A DNA stretch of 64,000 nt, taken from NCBI GenBank assembly GCA_029260655.1, contig JAJDCU010000073.1:1-64000 (forward strand), read 5' to 3'. Under the pieces are notes generated by a model that was not told the origin of the DNA, searched no databases, and saw only the letters and a program-made list of their open reading frames with translations. Shown piece by piece: positions 50,157 to 59,530 of the stretch. This DNA is from Phycisphaeraceae bacterium (GTDB lineage Bacteria; Planctomycetota; Phycisphaerae; Phycisphaerales; Phycisphaeraceae). Each line of letters begins with the position of its first letter. The first letter of the stretch is position 1. Made by a program: the position numbers and the translations under genes.

Positions 50157-51500
50157 TCACTCTTGCTGAAGCTTCTGCTTGATTGGCAGGTGGTCCTCGA
50201 CGTCATATTCAAAAGGGAACGGCTCGCCCGACGACCCGTCGGGACGCGGCAGGCCGGGCCAGCGAGGCTCGACCGCCGGGGCGACCTGCACACCGCGTAC
50301 CCCAAAGCGTGAAACGCGCCTGGGGTCCCAGATGAGCCGCCCGCTGCGATTGATGTACGCAAAGCTGTTGCCGCACTTCACCCGCGCAGCTCTTCGGAAA
50401 AACGGCAGAGCGTTTTCAAACTTAGGTTTGATCTCGACGCGACCGGTTCGGCTGATGTAGCCGTAGCCGCCTCCCTGCCGGATCAGCCCCAACGGAGTTG
50501 TGCGGTCATTGTTTGTGTTGCTGGGAAGCCCGGTCCGTGTGGCGTCCTCAAAGTACCACGCGCCGTCGAACCCCCAGGCGATTTCCTTGCCGGAGACGTC
50601 GAGAAACCCCCACTCATCGCCGCGTCGAACCGCGGCGCATCCGCCGGCGAAGTTGCGGACTTCGTCGTAGGTCGGCTTGATGCGGGTCCGTTGCCGTTTG
50701 TCCATGAAGCCCCACTTTCCATGGACCTTCACCGCGGCCAGCCCCTCGTGGTAGCTTCGGAGCTCTTCGATCTCGCCAGCCTTATCGCGGAACCGAAGCT
50801 TCCCGCTCTTGTCGATGAAGCCCCACGCACCGCCGTGTGCTTCCATTTGGCGAACCGCCGCGAGCCCGTCCCAAAAGGACCGCACCTCGGCGAACTCCAT
50901 GGGGATCGCGACCTTGCCGCGCTTGTCCATAAAGCCGCACCACTCATCGGTCTGCACCGCAGAAAGCCCGTCTATCATCCTCAGCAGGCCGGTGTAGGCG
51001 GTCTCGCTCAACCTGTCACCCGTTGGGCCTATGAGATAGTGGCGCCGCTGGTTCTCCGCCCCATACCCGATGGCGGCGTAGCCATCAGAGTACCGGTCCG
51101 CGGCCCCCTTGCCGAGCTTGATGACGCGGAGTTGCTCTCCCTTCATCAAGCCGGCGTTGCGCCTCCTGTTCTCATAGAAGGCCAACCAGCCCATCCGCCC
51201 CTGGGACATGTAGCGGGCGAGCCAGACCCCCCGTCCCTTGTACTTGAACGGCCCGTAGAAGTAGTCGACCCACTCGTATATTGGCTCGACCACCACGTCC
51301 CCACGTCGGTCGGCGAAGCCCCACCGGCCGTTGACCTCGATCGGCATCAAATCCAACGGGTCGACGGGACGCTCGGGCTTGAAGTCCACGGCTTCCGCTT
51401 TGGGCGGGCCCAGCACCGCTTCATTCGCATGAGCGAAAGCCGGTACCAGCCACAGCAACGTCACCGCCAGAACGCGAGCCCCGAAAAGCAAACTGCTCAT
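50157..51500 (-). CDS. Exported WG-repeat protein
   Basis: The 447-residue protein has a signal peptide (MSSLLFGARVLAVTLLWLVPAFA). It then has at least seven WG-type repeats: 'GRWGFADRRGDVVVEPIYEWV', 'WCGFMDKRGKVAIPMEFAEV', 'AWGFIDKSGKLRF', 'KWGFMDKRQRTRIKPTYDEV', 'EWGFLDVSGKEI', 'GYGYISRTGRVEIKPKFENA' and 'SFAYINRSGRLIW'. WG repeats form beta-propeller-like or solenoid scaffolds for binding. I chose ATG 51500 because AGGGAG lies at a normal distance; 51509 is an alternative. The partner is unknown. Confidence 0.9.
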   Translation of the reverse strand: MSSLLFGARVLAVTLLWLVPAFAHANEAVLGPPKAEAVDFKPERPVDPLDLMPIEVNGRWGFADRRGDVVVEPIYEWVDYFYGPFKYKGRGVWLARYMSQGRMGWLAFYENRRRNAGLMKGEQLRVIKLGKGAADRYSDGYAAIGYGAENQRRHYLIGPTGDRLSETAYTGLLRMIDGLSAVQTDEWCGFMDKRGKVAIPMEFAEVRSFWDGLAAVRQMEAHGGAWGFIDKSGKLRFRDKAGEIEELRSYHEGLAAVKVHGKWGFMDKRQRTRIKPTYDEVRNFAGGCAAVRRGDEWGFLDVSGKEIAWGFDGAWYFEDATRTGLPSNTNNDRTTPLGLIRQGGGYGYISRTGRVEIKPKFENALPFFRRAARVKCGNSFAYINRSGRLIWDPRRVSRFGVRGVQVAPAVEPRWPGLPRPDGSSGEPFPFEYDVEDHLPIKQKLQQE

Positions 51501-51590
51501 GCAATGCATCTCCCTGGATATGACTCAATTAAGAAACAGTACGGGTGTAGGGAACATTGTATTTGAGGTCCGCGGACTTGCGCCCGGCAG

Positions 51591-52145
51591 TCATGTTCTC
51601 AGCGCGGAATGCCAGAAGCGAAGCAGGGTCATGAGGACCCAGAAGGTGGCGAGGATATAGAGAATCGGCATGCCGAACTTCCAGAACTCGTGTATATAAA
51701 GGTCGAAGAACCAACTGGGGTTCACCTCGTCTTTCATGTTGGCGAAGCGCTGGAGTGCGAAGCTGACGAGGATGACGTAGAAGATCAGGCAGACGATTGC
51801 GAAGGTGCTGAAGAGTTGCGGCTCGGGGGCGTTGGCACGCTTGGTGCTGAGCCAGTGCTCCCAATCGCCGTCCTCCTGCTCGACGCGCTCTTTGATGAAT
51901 CGCCCGGCCTGCATCATCGAAGCCTGCTCTGAGAGGTAAAGCACAAGAACCAAAAGGATCATAAACGGTGCTAGCATGAGCACCATCACGTGCGTATCCT
52001 CCCGCAGGGCGAAATAAGTCAGGATCGGAGCGCCGATGATCCCGACCAGCAGGGTATAGAAAATGCGAGCCCGGGTACCGATGATCTCTTCACGGAGCGA
52101 GTTGAAATATTTCTCGCGGAGGTCGAGCGGTGGCTTGTTTTCCAT
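51591..52145 (-). CDS. Four-helix membrane protein, unknown
   Basis: The 184-residue protein has an N-terminal amphipathic segment ('DLREKYFNSLREEIIGTRARI'), helices at about 29-47 and 53-71, a charged loop with 'QEDGDWEHWLSTKR', then two helices (about 112-131, 155-175). No motif was recognised. It lies upstream of the WG-repeat gene on the same strand with a 90-base gap and may be cotranscribed with it. Confidence 0.75.
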   Translation of the reverse strand: MENKPPLDLREKYFNSLREEIIGTRARIFYTLLVGIIGAPILTYFALREDTHVMVLMLAPFMILLVLVLYLSEQASMMQAGRFIKERVEQEDGDWEHWLSTKRANAPEPQLFSTFAIVCLIFYVILVSFALQRFANMKDEVNPSWFFDLYIHEFWKFGMPILYILATFWVLMTLLRFWHSALRT

Positions 52146-52479
52146 GGCCGAATTCCTTTGACAGATATACTTATTTCAATCAGTGTCCGACTTCACCGCC
52201 GGACCTTTCCATGTTGCTTCGACTTCAAAACGGAATTCCCGCCGCAACCGATATGACACACCCCAAAGGCCTGGCGAAGGTCTCCTCTTTGCCGTCGCGG
52301 CCAGGCCTCGTCGCGGTGCCGTGGTTATTATACATTGCTTTGAGTGTCATTACCGGTATCCATCGGGATGGCTTGGGGCACCTTCTCCTGGTTGGTTTGG
52401 GCTTGGCCGGGGGGGCCGGGGTGTCTAAGATGGCGTGGATGGCCCGTGCCGGGCTATATAAATAAGGACACGCACCAGT
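52146..52479. other. 334-base intergenic region before ABC-2 permease
   Basis: It separates divergent genes. An AT-rich TATATAAATAAGG (52455-52467) just before the permease gene could be a -10 region. An open frame at 52253-52465 on the plus strand (70 codons, hydrophobic middle) has no ribosome site and no recognisable similarity, and I do not call it. Otherwise I see only GC-rich spacer. Confidence 0.4.
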
Positions 52480-53376
52480 ATGAGCCAGGCAATGAGTCAG
52501 ACAGCGGGAGGAATATCCGGGGGCGCGTCGGCGGGCGCATCCGGTGGGCTTTGGCCGGCGGCGCTGACCTTGTGGAAGCGGGAGATGGTCAGGTTCTTTC
52601 GGCAGAAGAACCGGGTGGTCAGCGCGCTGGTCACGCCGGTGCTGCTTTGGGTCGGGCTGGGCGCGGGGCTGGATAAATCGTTTGTCTCGCCTGGAGCCCC
52701 CGGACTAGCCCCGGGAGCCGTTGGCGAGGCCGCAAGCGGCTTGGAGGCGGTGAGCGGCCCCGGGTACATGATGTACTTCTTCCCGGGGACGCTGACGATG
52801 ATCCTGTTATTCACCGCGATCTTCTCGACGATCAGCGTGATCGAGGATCGGCGTGAGGGTTTTTTGCAGGCGGTGCTGGTCGCGCCGATCCCCAGGCTGT
52901 CGATCGTTCTGGGCAAGGTGTTTGGCGGGGCGAGCATCGCGATGGTCCAGGCGCTGGTGTTTCTGTTGCTCTGGCCGTTGGTCGGGTCGTTCCCCGGTGT
53001 CGGCGCGGCGCTGGCGGCGGCGGGGGTGCTGGCGCTGCTATCGATCGCGATGACGGCGATGGGTTTGTGCATCGCCTGGCCGATGGACTCGACGGCGGCT
53101 TTTCACGCGGTGATGATGCTGTTTCTCATGCCGATGTGGTTCCTCTGCGGCGCGGTGTTCCCGGTGTCGACGGCGATGCCCTGGCTGCGCGTGCTGATGT
53201 GGGCGAACCCGTTGACGTATGGGCAAGCGGTGCTGTCCCGGGCGCTGCTGGGTTACGACGCGACGCAGACCGGGCTGCCTTTGGCGTTGGAGATCGTGCT
53301 GATGTTGGCGTTCACCGCCGCGGTCATGGCGGTCGCGGTGAGGCTGGTAGGTAAGCCGCGAAGAGATGGGGCGTAA
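52480..53376 (+). CDS. ABC-2 type transporter permease
   Basis: The 298-residue protein has a Gly/Ala-rich start, then 'LWKREMVRFFRQKNRVVSALVTPVLLWVGLGAGLDKSF'. Five more helices follow with the DrrB/ABC-2 feature 'VIEDRREGFLQAVLVAPIPRLSIVLGKVFGGASIAMVQALVFL'. No ATPase gene is adjacent, so its partner is elsewhere. It is followed after 3 bases by a SCO gene. Permease plus SCO pairs are often part of cytochrome oxidase assembly clusters, which suggests that role. Confidence 0.88.
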   Translation: MSQAMSQTAGGISGGASAGASGGLWPAALTLWKREMVRFFRQKNRVVSALVTPVLLWVGLGAGLDKSFVSPGAPGLAPGAVGEAASGLEAVSGPGYMMYFFPGTLTMILLFTAIFSTISVIEDRREGFLQAVLVAPIPRLSIVLGKVFGGASIAMVQALVFLLLWPLVGSFPGVGAALAAAGVLALLSIAMTAMGLCIAWPMDSTAAFHAVMMLFLMPMWFLCGAVFPVSTAMPWLRVLMWANPLTYGQAVLSRALLGYDATQTGLPLALEIVLMLAFTAAVMAVAVRLVGKPRRDGA

Positions 53377-53379
53377 GCG

Positions 53380-54057
53380 ATGTTGCCCAAGGCCGTGCTT
53401 GTGTTGGTGGCGGTGCTATCTTTGTCGGCGACGGCGTGGATCACGCTGACGGTGTTGACCGTCGGGCCGATCGCGCCAGAGGACCGGCCCCCCGCGGGGG
53501 TGTTCGAAGTACATGGCCCGGCGGATCAGGCCGACTTATCGCCGCCGCGTCTGTACCCGATGCTCGATTTCAACTTGACCGATCAGGACGGCCAGGCGTT
53601 TGGTCTAAGCGACCTGCGCGGCAAGGTCTGGGTCGCCGACACGATCTTTACCCGTTGCGACGCGATCTGCCCGACGTTGACCAGCGGGTTGAAGCAGATC
53701 CAGGCGGCGCTGCGTCTGGACGAGCGATACCCTAATACCCGGCTGGTCAGCTTCAGCGTGGACGGCGGCTACGATACCGCCGAGGTGCTCAAGCGTTACG
53801 CCGACGCCTACCGCGCCGATCCCGGGCAGTGGTACTTCCTTACCGGCGGGCGCGATGTGGTCTGGCCTTTGATCAACGACGGGCTGCGCCTGGCGGTCGA
53901 CGAGGCGGAGCCCGGTGAAGACATGGCGATCTCCCACACCGGCAAGCTGGTGCTGATCGACCGGGAGGGCATGATCCGCGGGTACTACGACGGTCTGAAC
54001 GAAGCAGGTCGGATCGAGATGTTGGCGGATATGGCCCGTGTGCTGGACGAGGAGTAG
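53380..54057 (+). CDS. SCO1/SenC family copper/redox protein
   Basis: The 225-residue protein has one N-terminal membrane anchor (5-30). Its thioredoxin-like SCO domain keeps the copper ligands 'CDAIC' (Cys93/Cys97) and the distal His186 ('ISHTGKLVLID'). It also has 'FNLTDQDGQAFGLSDLRGKVWVADTIFTRC' and 'YYDGLN'. SCO proteins help load copper into cytochrome c oxidase. The gene is in one run with the ABC-2 permease and the two following genes. Confidence 0.92.
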   Translation: MLPKAVLVLVAVLSLSATAWITLTVLTVGPIAPEDRPPAGVFEVHGPADQADLSPPRLYPMLDFNLTDQDGQAFGLSDLRGKVWVADTIFTRCDAICPTLTSGLKQIQAALRLDERYPNTRLVSFSVDGGYDTAEVLKRYADAYRADPGQWYFLTGGRDVVWPLINDGLRLAVDEAEPGEDMAISHTGKLVLIDREGMIRGYYDGLNEAGRIEMLADMARVLDEE

Positions 54058-54065
54058 GTCAGGCG

Positions 54066-54956
54066 ATGCAACACCCTCCGGATCAATCACCCCCGCATTC
54101 GTTTTCGCCGCCGGACCCGCAGCAGTTCGCGTCCTATCTTCAGCAACACCCGGCGCAGCCGCCGTCGCCCTGGTCGGTCAGGCTCCCCTTGCTGGTCGCC
54201 GTCGGATTGATCGGCGTGTCGATGTTGACCGAGGGTCTGCTGGCGGCGCTGCTGCTGTGGTCCGCGTTGATCTGGCTGTTTGGCCACACCTCCGTTCGGG
54301 CGCGCAGGGCTCAGGCGCTTGAGAGGCTTGTCCATGGTGCGCAGGAGTTAGCGATGCTCCGGCGTTTCCCCGAGGCGCTTAGGCGGGGCTGGCGCCTTCT
54401 GCCCAAGGCCAGCAAGTCCCCGCACCTGCACGGGCAGACCGTGGCGATGATCGCGCACTGCCTCGATGCGCTGGGCGCTTATGACTCGGCGATCATCGGG
54501 TACGACTACCTGCTGCAGCGTCTGCCTCCCGGTCAGCCGATCGCGGTTCATATCGGTCTGAGCCGAGCATCCGCGTCGCTAGGCGCCGAGAACCTGTCGG
54601 ATGCCGACGACGCCCTGCGCCGTCTTCGCGGCGCGGTGGAGACGTTCGGCAACAGCCCGATCAGCGCCGCGTACCGGATGCTGCGGTTGGCCCAGCAGGT
54701 CCGCACGCACCACTTCGCCGAGGGCGTTGAAGATAGCGGCGGCCTGACCGAGGCGCTTCGGCCATTGGGTGTGGAGGCGGGGTACGGCCACGCGCTGATG
54801 GCCCTGTGTCATTACCACTATGTCGACCCGGACGCCGACCCGGATCAGTCACGGGCGTCGGCGGTGAAGTGGTGGGAGCAGGCGACCTTACTGATGCCGC
54901 CGGATGCGCTGGTCCAGCGGTTTCCCGAACTAAGCCCCCTGATGGAGTTGCCGTGA
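54066..54956 (+). CDS. Helix-rich membrane protein, unknown (paralogue-like to next gene)
   Basis: The 296-residue protein has a Pro/Gln-rich start (1-38) and two close helices ('LPLLVAVGLIGVSMLTEGLLAALLLWSALIWLFG', about 39-75). A soluble region of alpha-helical repeats follows, with TPR-like features ('MIAHCLDALGAYDSAIIGYDYLLQRLP'). No family was recognised. The next gene has the same plan, and their ends overlap by GTGA. Protein-protein contact is likely; a link to oxidase assembly is only positional. Confidence 0.75.
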   Translation: MQHPPDQSPPHSFSPPDPQQFASYLQQHPAQPPSPWSVRLPLLVAVGLIGVSMLTEGLLAALLLWSALIWLFGHTSVRARRAQALERLVHGAQELAMLRRFPEALRRGWRLLPKASKSPHLHGQTVAMIAHCLDALGAYDSAIIGYDYLLQRLPPGQPIAVHIGLSRASASLGAENLSDADDALRRLRGAVETFGNSPISAAYRMLRLAQQVRTHHFAEGVEDSGGLTEALRPLGVEAGYGHALMALCHYHYVDPDADPDQSRASAVKWWEQATLLMPPDALVQRFPELSPLMELP

Positions 54957-55969
54957 CCCAGGACCAAGACCCACGCGATCCGCTAGCAGACCCGGCTCCC
55001 CCGGATATTTCGGGCCCCCCGGATCCCCCGGCCCCCGACGGCGGTGATCCTTCGGGCGATCCCGGCGAAGGTGAAGGCCATGCCGTGGCCGTTGAAGACG
55101 ACCGAGGCGCTCAGGGGGATGCCGGCGTCGAAGGGTTGCCCCCGTTTTCGCCGGACCTTTTTTTCCGAGAGATGCGCCTCGACGCCTGGCTCCGCTGGTC
55201 GGTGGCGGGCGCGGTGATCGTCGCGGTGGGGTTCTTGATCGTAAGCGGGCTGGCCGACACCTTCGCGGGGATGGTGCTGGCGATGTTGCTGATCCTTGGA
55301 TGGGTCGCGGTCAGCTCGATCAGCGCCGGTGTTTTCCGTGCCTTGCCGGGGTTGACAGCGATGATCGGTCAGGACCCGTCCGCCGCCGAGTCTGCGCTGG
55401 CCCAGCAGATCAGGCGTCGGCCGTTGATGCGCTGGGTCCGGCTGATGTTGTATCACCGGTTGGCATCGATCCGTCACCGCCAGCAACGGTTCGCCGAGTC
55501 TGCGGCGATCTGCCAGGCGGTGCTGACCCAGCCGTTGGGGCCGGCCTCCGCCCAGCGCGGGCGACTGCTGCTGATGTTGACCGAGGCGCGTCTGCAGTGC
55601 AGGGACCTCTACGGGGCGTACCGGTCTTTGTGTGAGCTGCACCATCAGCGGCTTGGCCTGGTCGAGTCGTTGCAGCGGCTGGCGATACAGACCCGTTACG
55701 AGGTGTTGGCCGGGCACGACCGGGCGGCGCTGTCAAACACCCGGCAGAAGCTGCTCATGGCCGAGCTGATGCCGCCGGTCCACTGCGGCGCGATGCACGC
55801 GATGCTGACCACCGCCGCGGCGCGCACCGGGCAGGACGAGCTGGCGGACTGGCTGTGGCGCCGGTCGTTGCTGCTTTGCGGAGCCCAGCAGTTGGATCGG
55901 CTGGTCAAAGGCGCATTCGCCGTGGGGTTCGTCGGCCCGCCGGAGTCGGGGAACCTGCCCAACGGGTGA
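54953..55969 (+). CDS. Helix-rich membrane protein, unknown
   Basis: The 338-residue protein starts at GTG 54953. It has a Pro/Asp/Gly-rich disordered start (1-65), two helices ('WSVAGAVIVAVGFLIVSGLA', 'FAGMVLAMLLILGWVAVSS') and a helical-repeat soluble part ('MLYHRLASIRHRQQRFAESAAICQAVLTQPLGPASAQRGRLLLMLTEARLQ'). It has the same layout as its upstream neighbour, suggesting an old duplication. A longer reading to 54806 runs inside that neighbour and is rejected. Confidence 0.75.
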   Translation: MTQDQDPRDPLADPAPPDISGPPDPPAPDGGDPSGDPGEGEGHAVAVEDDRGAQGDAGVEGLPPFSPDLFFREMRLDAWLRWSVAGAVIVAVGFLIVSGLADTFAGMVLAMLLILGWVAVSSISAGVFRALPGLTAMIGQDPSAAESALAQQIRRRPLMRWVRLMLYHRLASIRHRQQRFAESAAICQAVLTQPLGPASAQRGRLLLMLTEARLQCRDLYGAYRSLCELHHQRLGLVESLQRLAIQTRYEVLAGHDRAALSNTRQKLLMAELMPPVHCGAMHAMLTTAAARTGQDELADWLWRRSLLLCGAQQLDRLVKGAFAVGFVGPPESGNLPNG

Positions 55970-55986
55970 AACAGGCTTGGCTTTTG

Positions 55987-56065
55987 CCGTACCTTTCCAT
56001 ATACGGTTACGGGTAGAGCATCCATGGATGCTCGTATGCTTAGCCACACCTGGGAAGACGTGGCT
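55987..56065. promoter_or_regulatory. Three consecutive hairpins before antiporter gene
   Basis: CCGTA...TACGG (55987-56006), the perfect 18-base palindrome GAGCATCCATGGATGCTC (56016-56033) and AGCCAC...GTGGCT (56042-56065) follow one another in the 141-base spacer. They could be a structured 5' leader of the antiporter mRNA or an end signal for the upstream operon. Confidence 0.45.
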
Positions 56066-56110
56066 TGGTGGTATCAGAGTTGATGACGCCTGGCCTGCTA
56101 TCATCCGCCC

Positions 56111-57205
56111 ATGCTCTTAGCGATCCTCCCGGGACCATGGTTTGCCGGCCAGCCCCAGTGGCTGCTGTTGTTGATTGCGCTGGTGGGGATGATCGGCGTG
56201 GTCAAGGGCGCGGACTGGCTGGTCGAGGGTGCTGCTGGGATCGCGGCTCGGCTTGGGATGCCCAAGATCGTGATCGGCGCGACGATCGTGTCGCTGGGGA
56301 CGACCAGCCCGGAGGCGGCGGTGTCGGTTCTGGCGGCCTGGCAGGGCGATGCGGGGCTTGCGCTGGGCAACGGCGTGGGGTCGATCATCGCCGACACCGG
56401 GTTGATCTTCGGGATCGGCTGCCTGATGACACGCCTGCCCGCGGATAAGTTCGTGCTCAGCCGGCAGGGCTGGGTTCAGTTTGGCTCGGCGGTGTTATTG
56501 GCGGGGATTTGTTACGGGCTCTACGCGATGCACGGCGACGCCGCCACACTCGGCAGGCCGATCGGCGCGCTGCTCGTGGTGCTGCTTATTGCCTACATGG
56601 CCATGTCCGTCCGCTGGAGCAGGCAACATCCTTTCGGCGAGCCGCACATGGTCGATGATCAGTACGGCGATGTGATTGACCTGCCAGGCGGGTCCGATGC
56701 GCGATCCGATGAACCCAAACTATTGTCGGCGTTGATCGTGATGGGTTTGGCCGGGCTTGCGGTGGTGATCGTTTCTGGCGATGCGCTGGTGTCGTCGGTC
56801 AGCGAGGTCGCCGAGGTGCACTGGGGCGTACCCAAGACCGTGATCGCCGCGACCCTCGTCGCGTTTGGCACATCGTTGCCGGAGCTAATCGTCGGGATCA
56901 CCGCCATCCGCAAGGGCCACGCCGAGCTGCTGGTCGGCAACGTGATCGGCGCGGATATCTTGAATGTCCTGTTCGTCATCGGCGCCGCGGCGCTGGCCAA
57001 GCCGCTTCCGATCACCGAGCCGGGGACCGCCCAGCCGTTGATCTTCCTCTGGCTTCACCTGCCGACGATGCTGATCATGCTGACCCTGTTTCGGGTTTAC
57101 ATCTTCCGCGCGACCGGCAGGGGGAACTTTTCCCGCTGGATGGGCGTACCGTTGGTGGCGATGTACTTGGCGTACACCGTGTTTGGATACGTCGCGTCGC
57201 TGTGA
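56111..57205 (+). CDS. Calcium/sodium antiporter (CaCA family)
   Basis: The 364-residue protein has about ten to eleven helices and the two inverted alpha repeats, 'IGATIVSLGTTSPEAAVSVLAAW' and 'IAATLVAFGTSLPELIVGITAI', each with the acidic ion-binding Glu. It has a cytoplasmic loop (about 178-200) and resembles the YrbG/NCX_Mj branch. It exchanges Ca2+ (or another cation) for Na+ at the inner membrane. Three hairpins lie upstream. Confidence 0.95.
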   Translation: MLLAILPGPWFAGQPQWLLLLIALVGMIGVVKGADWLVEGAAGIAARLGMPKIVIGATIVSLGTTSPEAAVSVLAAWQGDAGLALGNGVGSIIADTGLIFGIGCLMTRLPADKFVLSRQGWVQFGSAVLLAGICYGLYAMHGDAATLGRPIGALLVVLLIAYMAMSVRWSRQHPFGEPHMVDDQYGDVIDLPGGSDARSDEPKLLSALIVMGLAGLAVVIVSGDALVSSVSEVAEVHWGVPKTVIAATLVAFGTSLPELIVGITAIRKGHAELLVGNVIGADILNVLFVIGAAALAKPLPITEPGTAQPLIFLWLHLPTMLIMLTLFRVYIFRATGRGNFSRWMGVPLVAMYLAYTVFGYVASL

Positions 57206-57295
57206 GGCTTGGCGGTCGGGTTGCTATGATGCGGGGCCCGGGCGGTTTGGCGGGGGGTGGCCGGTTCAAGCCGACCGCGTCATAGACCGACATAA

Positions 57296-58426
<1,131 letters not shown>

Positions 58427-58427
58427 C

Positions 58428-58447
58428 AAGCCGCTCGCGGCTTAGCG
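58428..58447. repeat. REP-like palindrome, copy 4 (diverged)
   Basis: AAGCCGCTCGCGGCTTAGCG lies 2 bases after gmd. It shares the GCGAGC/GCTCGC core and the GCTAAG side word with the 13253-13276 copy. Confidence 0.5.
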
Positions 58448-58489
58448 TCCGTACATTTTGCCGGACATAATCAACCGGCTCAACTCCGT

Positions 58490-58517
58490 CCCCCCAGCCC
58501 CCGGCTTTGCCGGGGGA
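58490..58517 (+). terminator. CCCCAGCCCCCGGCTTTGCCGGGGG hairpin between gmd and fcl
   Basis: It has the same sequence as the gnd terminator hairpin but is followed by ATCTACC rather than a T-tract, so termination is probably partial, letting fcl be expressed. Confidence 0.6.
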
Positions 58518-58550
58518 TCTACCACGATCCATTAACCCCACGAATCAACC

Positions 58551-59516
58551 ATGGCCTACCTCGATAACAAACGCATCTGCATCACCGGCGGGGCCGGGTT
58601 CCTCGGCCAGAACATCCAGCAAAAGCTCCGCGACCGCGGCGTCAAGCAGGAAAACATCTTCGTCCCACTGATCGAAGACTACGACCTGACCAGCGAGGCC
58701 GACGTCATACGGATGTACAAGGACGCCAACCCGCAGGTCGTCATCCACCTCGCCGCGGAAGTCGGCGGGATCGGCGCCAACCGCGAACACCCCGGCCGGT
58801 TCTTCTTCGCCAACATGGCCATGGGCATGCACCTGATCGAACAAGGCCGCATCCACGGCCTGGATAAGTTCGTCCACACCGGCACCGTCTGCGCCTATCC
58901 CAAGTTCACCCCCGTCCCGTTCAAGGAAACCGAGCTCTGGAACGGGTACCCCGAAGAAACCAACGCACCCTACGGCGTCGCCAAGAAAGCACTGTTCGTC
59001 ATGCTCGACGGCTACAAACGCGAATACGGCCTGGACTCCGTCGTCGTCGTCCCGGTGAACCTCTACGGCCCCAACGACAACTTCAACCCCCAGTCCTCAC
59101 ACGTCATCCCCGCACTGATCCGCAAGTGCGTCGAGGCCCGCGACGCAGGCGACGCTTCGATCTCCTGCTGGGGCACAGGCACCGCCAGCCGCGAGTTCCT
59201 CTACGTCGAGGACGCCGCTGATGGCATCGTCACCGCCACCGAAAAACTCGACACCCCCGACCCCATCAACCTCGGCACCAACATGGAGATCACGATCAAA
59301 GACCTGGTCGAACTGATCGCCAAGCTCTGCAAGTTCACCGGCAAGATCGAATGGGACCCCACCCAACCCGACGGCCAACCCCGCCGCTGCCTCGATACCA
59401 GTAAGGCCAAACAAGCCATGGGCTGGCAAGCGAAGGTCGGCTTCGAAGAAGGCCTGCGCAAGACCATCGAATGGTTCGAGCAGCAGGACGAGGTCAGGGA
59501 AGTGGTGTACGGGTAG
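58551..59516 (+). CDS. fcl: GDP-L-fucose synthase
   Basis: Fcl (WcaG) epimerises and reduces the Gmd product to GDP-L-fucose. The 321-residue SDR protein has 'RICITGGAGFLGQNIQQKL', 'HLAAEVGGIGANREHPGRFFFANMAMG', 'TGTVCAYPKFTPVPF', 'APYGVAKKALFVMLDGYKREYG' (Tyr-x3-Lys) and 'NLYGPNDNFNPQSSHVIPALI'. It forms a pair with gmd. Confidence 0.96.
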   Translation: MAYLDNKRICITGGAGFLGQNIQQKLRDRGVKQENIFVPLIEDYDLTSEADVIRMYKDANPQVVIHLAAEVGGIGANREHPGRFFFANMAMGMHLIEQGRIHGLDKFVHTGTVCAYPKFTPVPFKETELWNGYPEETNAPYGVAKKALFVMLDGYKREYGLDSVVVVPVNLYGPNDNFNPQSSHVIPALIRKCVEARDAGDASISCWGTGTASREFLYVEDAADGIVTATEKLDTPDPINLGTNMEITIKDLVELIAKLCKFTGKIEWDPTQPDGQPRRCLDTSKAKQAMGWQAKVGFEEGLRKTIEWFEQQDEVREVVYG

Positions 59517-59530
59517 GGAAGAGTCGAATG

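Noticed and set aside
52253-52465. 70-codon hydrophobic open frame before the ABC-2 permease
   Set aside because: There is no ribosome-binding site and no recognisable pattern, and a promoter-like TATATAAATA lies at its end.
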